DNA of 64,000 nt from Fragum whitleyi. Lineage: Eukaryota > Mollusca > Bivalvia > Cardiida > Cardiidae. Below the pieces are notes generated by a model, which saw only the letters and a program-made list of their open reading frames with translations, was not told the DNA's origin and did no database searches. The DNA is taken from positions 20,529,526 through 20,593,525 of the forward strand of contig OX411545.1 of the NCBI GenBank assembly GCA_948146395.1. Direction: 5' to 3'. Each line of letters opens with the position of its first letter. The first letter of the stretch is position 1. The translations under genes were made by a program, and so were the position numbers. Below, in pieces: positions 56,501 to 64,000 of this stretch.

Positions 56501-59500
56501 GCAGTAATCCACTTGACCGGAAATTTAGGATGTGATTGTGAAACACAAATGCCCCAGAAACTGCAAAATTTTCAGAATTTTGCTTTTTTTTCTGGAAAAC
56601 ACAGTTAAACACTGTTTTGTTTTCAATTAATAATATGCCCAATTTTAAAATTACATTGAATTTGTTTTTTGCAACATCATCTTCAGTAATGTTTGTGACG
56701 TTATTCCCGAGGTCTATTCCGTAGAACAGCTGAGGATTCCCAAGTGGATCCAATCCCTGACCCAATCTTTTTGAGTCAGGTGTGTTACCATCTGTGCTAT
56801 AACAGCGGCTGTAGTTTACTTCAAAACAAACCAAACAAATACAAACAAGAAATACATTTAATGATATAATACTCTTTCAAATAATGACTCAATAAACAGA
56901 TTGCATAATTAAATTATGGTTCAAGAAAACATGTACAATGATAAGTATACAACAAAAAGGACAATTTGTGTGAAGCCAGCAAGAACTGGACTGTCAACGT
57001 CGATCTTGAAGCTATCTGACATAATGATTAGAATTTAGAAACGTTTCCCAGACACAGATGCCCTGGTACCCATTTGACCTTATCTGGACAAACTCAATGC
57101 ATGACACTAGTACTTACCCAGGGGAATTAACTGAGCAAAGTTTTTTTGAAATCCATCCATAAATGTAGGAGTTATTCTTTGGACATGAATGGGACATATT
57201 GCTGGCTCAGTGCGAAAGTTGTAACTGCCTATAAACATATAGGCAGTTACAACTGTTTCGCACAGAGCCAGCAATATACACCTACACCAACATACCGAGG
57301 CATTGCCCTTTCATGGAGGAGGCCATTAAATTACTCCAGAAAATACTGTATTAGTACATCATTCGTAAATCATGTCAATATCCCATAAGCACAAATTGAA
57401 AGATCGCAGCTGTCAAACAAACCATCCATAGACCAATCAATTCATTTTAATCTTATTTTTTTTTGTTCCTTTTGGGTTAAATGCCACTTTCAACAATACA
57501 GTTATGGCTCAGGGCTGGTGAACCTACCGAAGGTTTCCTGTAATTTCTCTACGCAGTAACAACCACAACATTTGCACCAACTGCTCAATTCATTTTTTAG
57601 AATAACCAGGGGCCTGTTTTACTAAGCAATTTACAATCATTTTTTGCTCAAGTCAAAAATTAAAGTTGCTTTTACAGAGGTAACTAAATATGGAATTCTG
57701 CCATACATTATCGCATTGAAATCTTCATCTAAAGACAATTCTAATGAAATATTGCAAGGCAGAATCTAGCAATGAATGAAAACATCAGGTACGATTTGTG
57801 ATTTTGACATACTATCAAGCAGAAGTGAAATGATGACCTGTCATTTCTGCCTTTATTGTTAAAGATTTGCAATAAAGCTTATTTAAGTGTTCTGACAACC
57901 TTCATTCACTCAGGTCAACCAACAAGAACTTGCTTTTTATGCAACTTCAGTGATCAAAATATTTAGCAGACAAATTATTCTTTTATCTGAGGGGGTCTGC
58001 AACATTTTGATAAGTCTAAAAATTCAGTAAAAGATTAACACATCCAAAATAAAATAAACTAGAACTGTCGCAGAGCGGACTAATACCCCCCACAAGCGCT
58101 TTGTCAGAATTCAAGTGCTATTAGTGCAGGATGTGTTTGTAACTAATATTGAGGTCATATGTAGCATTTGCATGAAGTTTCATGATTCTAGGTCACTTAG
58201 TTTTTGAGTTAAGAGTCCAGATATGAAAATTGAACAAAAATTGACTGTGACCTTGACCTTTGACTTATATGACCCAAAAACAATAGGGCACTTCCTTAGA
58301 TCATAAGCAACATTTGCATAAAGTTTCATGCTTGTAGGTCACTTGGTTCTCGAGTTACAGTCCGGAAACAAAAATTGAACAATGGCTGACTGTGACCTTG
58401 ACCTTTGACCTATGTAACCCAAAAACAATAGGGCACTTCCTTGGGTCATAAGGAACATTTGTATAAAGTTTCATGATTGCAGGCCACTTGGTTCTTGAGT
58501 TAGAGTCCGGAAATGAAAATTGAACAAAGATTGACTGTGACCTTGACCTTTGACCTATATGACCCAAAAACAATAGGGCACTTCCTTGGGTCATAAGGAA
58601 CATTTGTATAAAGTTTCATGATTGTAGGTCATTTGGTTCTTGAGTTAGAGTCCGGAAACGAAAAGGTCTACGGACGGACGGATGGACGGACGACTGGACG
58701 GATGAACGGATGGATGGACAGACAGACAGACATGGTGAAACCAATATACCCCCCTCTACTTCGTAGGTGGGGGGTATAACTACACCATTTATACCCAAAC
58801 AGTTTGCATAATGTTTATTTTCAAAGACATTTCAAACGCTTTCTAAAGCTAAATGAATGAAAACAAATCATAACAAAAACATAAATATACAAAACTGTGG
58901 AAGTTTTCCAATTTTCTTATCATTTGATATAAAAGTTGTGAATGACAAGAGAGGTTTGTAAAACATTTATGCCCCCCATACGAGCAGGTTAATTGCCTAT
59001 TCTTTGTCAATTAACAAAAAGCAGAGACTCAAAAATATGACGAATAAGAAATGGTTCTTGTTCACTGTACTTCTCCCAATAAGATCTATCCACCTGAGAA
59101 GTTTCATGATTCTAGCTTGCACACTGTTTTAAGTTATACTGCAGACGAAAAAAAGTCTTCTGTCGGACAGGCCAACAAATGGACAGACCAACAAGTGCAA
59201 AGTAATATGCCCCTCTTCTTTGAAAGGGGGGGGGGGGAATAAAGAACAATTTCCATCAGTTAATAAAACAGAAAAGATAATGTTTAAATCTTAGTCAATC
59301 TTATCCAACTAGAACAACTGACTCTTGAGTTGGCTTGAATGATTCTGGAAATAATAAAACATTGATAGTGTTCACGGGCAATCAATGTCTGCACTAGTGT
59401 TGGGCAATCGGTTTCAAATCACACACTCGATAATCACTTTAAAGTTGGAAGAGTAAATCAACTAATGATTGATTGTATAATCATTATCTTCCAAATTAAT

Positions 59501-62500
59501 ACAGCACTCCCAGTATTATCCTTTCAAAAATAGAATTTGAAAGTTTAGTTTCAATTCATGACCTGAAGACTCTGCACATTTTTCTACTAACTTCATGGCT
59601 AAGCGTGAAACAGTTGTAACTGCCTATATAAACTTATAGGCAGTTACAACTGCTTAATGCTAAGCCATAAAACTGATGTCAGTTTCGAATACAAAATGTA
59701 ATGGCTTTCATTTATGTGTTCGGAACTTATTAATCAATTAAAAAATCTTTTAGTCGATTATCACAATCGGAAGCCCAAACCAACTGATTATCGATTATAA
59801 TTGATTAATCTGCCAATTGCTAGTCTGCACAATCCCTAAATGTTCTCTGATGAGGGTACTATCACAGGTGATGATTTAAAATCTGTAATGAGTGTTTGTA
59901 TGTATAGGCACTGGGGCACTGTTTTGTCGCACAAATTGGTGTCCAAATTTGGGCTCTGACCACTGAAATGAGACAAAAAGTTGTTTGTAATTTCCTGCCA
60001 AACCAAAAATATTACAGAGAGGGTAATCATTTGATTCAGAGTAGGATCAATTTATATTTTCATTGAGTGAATGACAAAAGCTATAAACATAGTTTTTGTA
60101 GTTCACTCAATGAAATATTAATTGACCTTATTTAAAAACGAAATGATTGTTCTCTTTCCTTAATGCAAAACTGAGACAAAATGTGGAAATATTAGAACAA
60201 ATCTTTGCAAAGCGTCATTTTGCATTTGATTGCTGTGCAACATTCATGATGACATCTCTTATTGAGCTCCACTAAAATAATGTCAGATAGGGTGAAGTGA
60301 ACAGAACCCAGGTAGAAGTTTTTGATAATTCCACTGGTTAGGAGGTGCGTTTATCAAGTGATAATCTACAGTTATTTCTGGATAACCAACCAAAATATAT
60401 TAAAGAAATCCCTGTGATTTAATACTTGAGAAAATAATGTGGAAGAAAAGGAGAAATTTAATCTTAATATTCCATACAACAAAGGGATGAACATCTGAGT
60501 AACACATTCTGTCTAGTTTCATGAAAATTGGCCCTATAGTTCAGATTTTGTTCAAAGTGTTATTTATAGGGTTTTGATTTTGTCTTAATTCAATTGAAAG
60601 GCATATATACCATATCTGGTTAAGATAGTGGATCTGTAATAATTCCAGAACAATTTGGAACTCATGATCTTTCACAATATTGACTGATGTTTCCTTACAT
60701 TATTTCCGAAAATATTACAGAACTATAATGTGTCCACTACCTTGAGCAAAATCAAATCTAATTTTAACCATTCCCACCTTGTGCTGGTTTTGCACAATCA
60801 TATCCTATCAATTTCATTGTTTTTTTTTCAGTTTCAACTGAAATTGAAAGTGATAGAAAACCAAACCTACCTTATTATTTTTGTTGTAGCGTCTATCTTG
60901 TTCTTGCTGGAATAAGTTTCCATTATGTTTATGATCATACGTGTGTTTATTCTTTACTTTCTTCACCTGAAATAGAAGTATCAAATAGATCTTATTTCAG
61001 GTAGAGGAACCATAATAGATTCGCAATATTTCAGCACACATGAACTTTCACAATGTTGACTGAGGTTTTCCAACGAAAGTCATTAGGACAGAATAAGCAA
61101 TAATGTTGATTTAAAAGGTAAATTATGAACTTTCTTCAGTATTCCATGACCACTCCTTCAATATCCTTTATATATGTTACAGTTAAAAGTCCTTATGCCT
61201 AAATATCACTGTTCATTGTGAAGGATGCCTATAGTCAGTATTACTTTTTCACATTGAGGGCAACTCTGTAATGGGCAAACGTTCTTATATCAACGTACAA
61301 ATCTCTTACAACCTTAAGGCAGAGTGGCAGATATATGTTACTATACCCATATCTCCTGTAAGGCTTTGAGAAGATTTACACTATTAAGTTATAGAATTTT
61401 GACAGCCATTCCAATTTGAGCCAAATTATCGAATACACAGAGACAAAGGCCAAAGGAGTGTGAAATTGCACTGCATGGTCAACATTAAGGTCTTTGACAG
61501 ACAAAAATTTGAGAATAGAATCGAAATTAGCCAATATCAGCCACTTACTTTTCCTCTGTCTAACTCCCTGTCATATTCGTCATCAGATGATCGTTTTCTT
61601 GACACCACATAATCATGTTCTTTCTCTATATCCATTTGGGATTTGGTGCCATCCCAACTTAAAACTGAAACAAGATTTATAAAAATATTGATAGCTTTTC
61701 AGCATTTTTTTTTTTCATTGCATGCAATACCTCTTATAAATATAAACACATTTCTATGAAATTTAAATATTTCTGATACCACTTCTACCAATACATTCTT
61801 TGTGAGTCTCAAGTTACTCATCAAACCTAGAATTTGGATTTCTTTGTTTGAATGGGACTTTACGCCCCTTTTAACATTATTTCAGTCATATCAGGGGCTG
61901 GAGCACCTAACAATGGATTTCTGGTATTTCTCAAACCAGTACTATCATCACATCCTTTCCTAGCCTCAAGTGTTGCTGGGGGATCAAAAACTCGTAACTA
62001 CAGCTTGAATAAGCTGGAGTTATAAGGTTTTGATCACCCACCGAACATAGGTCTACGAATATCAATCCATTGGTGAGAGACAAATAGTCGGAAAGGATGA
62101 GTGCCACCGTCAGGGATCTGACCCTGGACCTCTAGATTGACAGTCCCATGTGCTACCACTTGGCTATGATGGCGTCTAGATTTTGGAATGATCCTAAATA
62201 TTAAGGAGACAAAGACTGGAAAATATATTTGTAAATACCTTAGATAAGTCTGTAAAAAGACTTTTTATTTTGGTGAAAGATTTGTTTCTATGCACACTGT
62301 GTTCTTAGTCTACACAATGTACTTATGACATAAGCATTGCAGACTTTTTTACAACTATAATGTACATTTGATAATTCGTAACCACCTAAATGAATTGTCT
62401 TATAACTAGAAAGAACTCAAATAAAAGGAATTGATAAGAAACTTTCTTCTTCATTTCTCTTACATTTCAACATCATTAATGTATAAGAATCTTTGTATCT

Positions 62501-64000
62501 TGGGTAAGAAAACATCATTGGAAATGAAGAAATTGCTGAATCAAGCAATTTCTTCTTTTTCCACAATGTTTCTATAAACTTTTTTTATGAGAGTCAGTAT
62601 GGGAACATTGCAAGGGAAAGGAAGTTAATCTGAAAATAGCAAGTCTCACCTGGAGCTCCATAACCACAAGATGCGCTGTGTTGTAACTGGCGAACAGTCT
62701 TATATTTATCCAGATCATCAAAGGCAGCTTTTAAAGGCTTGTCTGTGTAACTGGTGGATTTCTTCACATTATCTCCAGAATAATGGTCCCAACTCTGGGG
62801 CTGTATTGCTGTAATTCATAGAGGAGAATTGTTCGTTTCAGTGTAAGATTGATTTTATTTCATTAAGTGAACAACAAAAGCTGTATTTTCACGAGTGGCG
62901 CAGCAACAAGTGAAAACATAGCTTTTGTTGTTCTCAAATGCAGTTAATTCTTAATTGTTTCTAATTCAGGTTGCAATATGAAAGAATTCTTAATTTTGGT
63001 TTTCAATGAAAATTGTTGCAGTTATTGACAGGATTACACATAAACCCTCTTTTACAATTGTTATCTAGCAATGCATGTATTTACTTTATACATTTTGTTG
63101 TGTTAAAAGTCTGACAGAATCTTATTTCTTACCATGGACATCTTTTTTTTAAAGAAATGCAAAAATTAAAAGAACAATCACTTTTTCAAAATTTTTTCTT
63201 ACTCCATACATGAAAAGAATAATAAACTTGTGTTTATGAGCCTGTGCATGACATTTCCAAAAATTCCATGTTTGCGTGTTGATGAAACACTGAGCAGGCT
63301 GATCCAAGTCTCAACTTTGCACATATGTGTAATTTAAGGAAATGTCACATACTTCAGGGATCATTTTTGGGCAAGATATTGAGAGATTCTCTCATTTTTT
63401 TTTTGCCAGAAATCTCATTGAAACTGCTTAATGGGAAAAAAATCTCAAAGCAAAATCAAATTAAGTGAAGGATTTTGTTGGCTAAGTGCAAAACAGTTGT
63501 AACTGCCTATAGTTATATAGGCAGTTACAACTGTTTTGTGCTGAGCCATTGATTTGTTTAAATTTCTCACCAAAAGTTCTGAATTTCTCATTAGCTTTGG
63601 CTAAATGAGATATTTTTGCACATGTATGCTATTCTGATCTAGAATAATCCCTAATACTGGCTCTAATACTATACTTACAAGAAGTAGATTTCGACTGATA
63701 TGGATTACTGGGAGGTTTTACAACCCATTCAAACTCGGAGGAAGACTCAGACTCCTGTCTGCTCCTTTTCTTGCTGCTGTGTTCCCTGTCCTCAGTGTAA
63801 AGTTTCCTCTTACTGGCTCTGTTATCTTCATCACTTTCCGATTCATGGTGTTTATGCTTGTGCTTCTTTTTCTTCTTCTTCTTCTTTTTGTGTGAATTAC
63901 CGTCCTGATGATCAGAGTCATTGCTTAACTCCATCTGTCTTTCTTTCTCTTGTTCTCTCTTTTTGTGTTTCTTTTGCTTTTTTCGTTTCTTGTGTTTATG
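47487..64000 (-). CDS. USP36: USP36/USP42-type ubiquitin hydrolase, 3' exons (5' part beyond window)
   Basis: Joined in transcription order (>64000-63679, 49884-49243, 48280-48165, 47582-47487), the exons keep one open frame: phase 1 into 642 bases, phase 1 into 116, phase 0 into 96. The protein end is Lys/His-rich, then Ser/Asp-rich with LVPYADDSSSESDW, then CGYGAPG joined to VLSWDG and later DDEYDRELDRGK. WDG followed by a DRGK-type motif at the C-terminus is the hallmark I recognise from USP36 (nucleolar deubiquitinase; scrawny in fly). The catalytic USP domain would lie right of the window and is not seen. Family role: deubiquitination of nucleolar and ribosome-biogenesis proteins and of histone H2B. 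The gene is disturbed by an 8-kb duplication that repeats the last exons (60871-62774). USP42 cannot be excluded. Confidence 0.82.
48165..48280 (-). CDS. USP36: USP36 exon: conserved WDG...DRGK segment, copy 1
   Basis: 116 bases between acceptor TTGTTTCAG and donor GTAAGT. With the preceding G it encodes VLSWDGTKSQMDIEKEHDY, then VVSRKRSSDDEYDRELDRGK. The WDG and DRGK motifs are the diagnostic match to the USP36 C-terminus. The exon exits in phase 0. Confidence 0.88.
48457..48792 (-). mobile_element. tRNA-headed SINE in USP36 intron, interrupted by a hairpin (copy 1)
   Basis: On the - strand: head AGACGCCATCATAGCCAAGT, B-box-like region, body CCAATGGATTGATATTCGTA, tail ATATGACTGAAATAATGTT. 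A 54-base hairpin (48597-48650) lies in the body and is absent from the SINEs at 10658 and 21800. Copy 2 sits at about 61841-62176. Confidence 0.8.
48597..48650. repeat. 54-base hairpin inserted in a SINE
   Basis: GATCAAAAACTCGTAACTAC pairs with its near-complement ending GGTTTTGATC around a CTTGAATAAG loop. The same hairpin family occurs alone at 10151-10202 (AAATCTCATAACTACAGCTT and its complement). Confidence 0.75.
49243..49884 (-). CDS. USP36: USP36 exon: 642-base phase-symmetric exon
   Basis: Acceptor CCTTTCAG lies just above 49884 and donor GTGAGA just below 49243. Reading from the previous exon's single T gives YKPSVTTPMKTMGSPLAAK and onward through PPSTPPNDKRIVMKIKDGKS, LVPYADDSSSESDWNSKEC, DKYKTVRQLQHSASCGYGAP. 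It is low-complexity and Ser/Lys/Pro-rich, as expected for the USP36 linker, and ends in the conserved GYGAP. Length is exactly 214 codons with phase 1 on both sides, so it can be skipped without a frameshift. Its last 125 bases are duplicated at 62650-62774. Confidence 0.85.
49885..50066. repeat. 91-base tandem duplication covering a USP36 splice acceptor
   Basis: CTGAAAGGAAATAAATAGAT begins at 49885 and again at 49976. The units differ at about one position (CAACAATTTT/CAACAGTTTT). On the - strand each unit supplies TTTATTTCCTTTCAG. The inner one is the acceptor used for the 642-base exon. Confidence 0.92.
50092..50216. mobile_element. F-family palindromic element
   Basis: CCCTGCTTTCAAGATGACAA and, inverted, CCCTGCGTTCAAGATGACAA; inner AATTATACC..GGTATAACT around TTTGCATGAAAGTGCAAAG. 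Confidence 0.75.
50336..51597 (-). repeat. S-family repeat, CCCGGGC subfamily, inverted
   Basis: On + it reads ACAAGAGGACCAAGGTGGTC..CGCTCACCTGAG at the left and ..GAGCACTTTGTGCTCAGGTG at the right. Internally it mirrors 13255-14505 unit by unit. It lies in the USP36 intron between the 642-base exon and the tandem array. Confidence 0.88.
51598..51870 (-). repeat. D-family repeat, inverted
   Basis: GAGCACCACCTACGGGTGCC at the left and GTATTGC/ACCTCGGGTTTTCTC at the right, with AGGTTGCTCTTTTGATGGTG inside. Reverse relative of 14506-14765. Confidence 0.75.
51871..52390. other. USP36 intron, nothing firm
   Basis: Only a weak palindrome near 52290-52330 (GACTCTGATCAGCCTGCACA / TGCAGTCTGATCTCAG), resembling the internal T2 block. 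The overlapping 107- and 91-residue frames lack splice context. Confidence 0.45.
52391..54726 (-). repeat. S-ended repeat carrying a 166/332-base tandem array, cut by duplication copy 2
   Basis: Begins ACAAGAGGGCCGTTGGCCCT..CGCTCACCTGAG, an S-type end. It then has about fourteen monomers of ~166 bases built around TTCAAGTCTGTAGGGCTCCT and CTACCCCCTCCCC. From about 53240 alternate monomers form a 332-base dimer: landmarks at 53408, 53740, 54072 and 54404, and at 53574, 53906, 54238 and 54570. The repeated 92-residue frames here are by-products. The array stops where copy 2 begins. Confidence 0.9.
54980..55240. repeat. Orphan right end of the 6.5-kb element (in duplication copy 2)
   Basis: Same sequence as 41600-41860, duplicated with the 8-kb segment. 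No left end accompanies it, so this is a solo terminal repeat created by duplication and not by transposition. Confidence 0.85.
56496..56834 (-). CDS. Unrecognised 112-residue open frame, copy 2
   Basis: Exact protein-level copy of the frame at 43112-43450, carried by the 8-kb duplication. Its conservation says nothing about function, because the whole segment is about 99.8% identical. Confidence 0.25.
   Translation of the reverse strand: MVCFEVNYSRCYSTDGNTPDSKRLGQGLDPLGNPQLFYGIDLGNNVTNITEDDVAKNKFNVILKLGILLIENKTVFNCVFQKKKQNSENFAVSGAFVFHNHILNFRSSGLLL
60871..60966 (-). CDS. USP36: USP36 post-DRGK exon, copy 2
   Basis: Identical by eye to 47487-47582, with the acceptor TTTCAG and the AAG/GTAGGT donor preserved. 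Together with 61549-61664 it forms a complete second set of C-terminal exons. Confidence 0.7.
61549..61664 (-). CDS. USP36: USP36 WDG...DRGK exon, copy 2
   Basis: Identical by eye to 48165-48280, with both splice sites intact. It lies before copy 1 in transcription order. Entry phase 1 fits the exit phase of the Lys-rich exon at 63679, so direct splicing would stay in frame and omit the 642-base exon. Confidence 0.75.
61841..62176 (-). mobile_element. Same SINE in duplication copy 2
   Basis: Duplicate of 48457-48792, including the internal hairpin (61981-62034). Substitutions GAGACT/GGGACT and CACGTG/CATGTG separate the copies. Confidence 0.85.
62526..62562. repeat. T1-type hairpin present only in duplication copy 2
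   Basis: GAAGAAATTGCTGAATCAAG continues into the complementary arm CAATTTCTTC. Copy 1 at 49140-49160 has the first arm only, so 22 bases differ between the copies. Confidence 0.85.
62650..62774 (-). pseudogene. USP36: Truncated copy of the USP36 642-base exon (copy 2)
   Basis: This matches 49243-49367 (last 125 bases of the exon, including the donor) with one visible substitution (CCG to CCA region near 62660). At 62774 homology stops abruptly inside the exon and unrelated intron-like sequence follows, so the acceptor and the first 517 bases are missing. It is probably skipped in splicing, unless a cryptic AG just upstream is used. Confidence 0.85.
62830..62950. repeat. E-family palindromic arm
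   Basis: AAGTGAACAACAAAAGCTGT then ATTTTCACGAGTGGCGC pairs with GTGAAAACATAGCTTTTGTTGTT. It stands alone, without the rest of the E unit. Confidence 0.7.
63240..63352. repeat. M-family short element
   Basis: GAGCCTGTGCATGACATTTCC at the left, AAGGAAATGTCACATACTTC at the right, and ACTGAGCAGGCTGATCC inside. Confidence 0.6.
63479..63549. repeat. P-family palindrome
   Basis: TGGCTAAGTGCAAAACAGTT mirrored by AACTGTTTTGTGCTGAGCCA. It is 130 bases past the Lys-rich USP36 exon donor. Confidence 0.8.
63679..64000 (-). CDS. USP36: USP36 exon: Lys/His-rich disordered segment (open at window edge)
   Basis: The open frame runs off the right edge and ends at donor GTAAGT just below 63679. It encodes a basic run (HKHKKRKKQKKHKKREQ), then NSHKKKKKKKKKHKHKHH with about nine consecutive lysines, then acidic ESESDED, KKRSRQESESSSEFEW and VVKPPSNPYQSKSTS. 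It ends one base (T) into a codon. The composition suits a nuclear/nucleolar localisation signal and a disordered tail. The upstream ATG at 63934 is internal, because the same frame is open before it. Confidence 0.85.

Larger units (their letters stand above)
54727..62774. repeat. 8-kb segmental duplication, copy 2
   Basis: This 8048-base copy of 41347-49367 is offset by 13380 at its left end and 13407 at its right. Its left edge cuts into the 166-base tandem array at a shared CTG, a 3-base microhomology. Its right edge falls in the middle of the USP36 exon. All contained repeats recur at the same offset: right TIR 54901-55240, U repeat 58062-58784, palindromes 57198-57276 and 59595-59668, and SINE about 61841-62176. 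Confidence 0.97.
62775..63678 (-). other. USP36 intron next to the Lys-rich exon
   Basis: Begins abruptly at the duplication edge. Holds an E arm (62830-62950), an M element (63240-63352) and a P palindrome (63479-63549), and ends at the donor GTAAGT of exon 63679-64000. Confidence 0.7.

Noticed and set aside
63718..63921. A 67-residue frame on the - strand in a different phase from the Lys-rich exon.
   Set aside because: It is an out-of-frame shadow of exon 63679-64000, whose frame is open to the window edge and joins the next exon in phase.

Overview
This window reads as animal nuclear DNA, most likely from a bivalve mollusc. It is AT-rich and intron-rich, its exons have GT/AG borders, and it is crowded with short dispersed repeats: tRNA-headed SINEs with a molluscan-style 3' tail, TTAA- and TA-flanked miniature elements, many near-perfect hairpins, and repeats that open with a palindrome around AGCTCACCTGAGCAC. 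The species is an inference from repeat style. There is no bacterial-style operon, CRISPR array or phage.

Two genes converge. On the + strand, nine coding exons from 2295 to 28124 encode the C-terminal 315 residues of a cytohesin (ARF guanine-nucleotide exchange factor): most of the Sec7 domain with its catalytic glutamate, a PH domain of the diglycine type, and a basic tail. The 5' exons (coiled coil) lie left of the window. On the - strand, from the right edge down to about 47487, are 3' exons of a USP36/USP42-type ubiquitin protease: a Lys/His-rich disordered exon (63679-64000), a 642-base exon (49243-49884), and two short exons (48165-48280 and 47487-47582) encoding the conserved WDG and DRGK segments. 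Its catalytic domain lies right of the window.

Layout. 1-28124: cytohesin exons and repeat-filled introns, with decayed copies of two of its own exons (1992-2240 and 20442-20903). 28125-34200: 3' UTR and intergenic DNA, mostly miniature elements. 34215-42187: a dispersed repeat on the - strand split by a 6.5-kb inserted element with long imperfect terminal inverted repeats (35354-41860), which itself carries nested insertions. 41347-49367: first copy of an 8-kb duplicated segment holding the USP36 3' end. 49368-54726: the rest of the 642-base exon, a dispersed repeat, and a 166/332-base tandem array. 54727-62774: second copy of the segment, about 99.8% identical by eye, ending inside the truncated 642-base exon. 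62775-64000: intron and the Lys-rich exon.

The most interesting structure is the duplication. The second copy places a complete spare set of the last USP36 exons ahead of the first set in transcription order. Because the 642-base exon is phase-symmetric (1,1), splicing from the Lys-rich exon into either set stays in frame, so the locus could make a long and a short C-terminus. A collapsed-haplotype assembly artefact is the main alternative.
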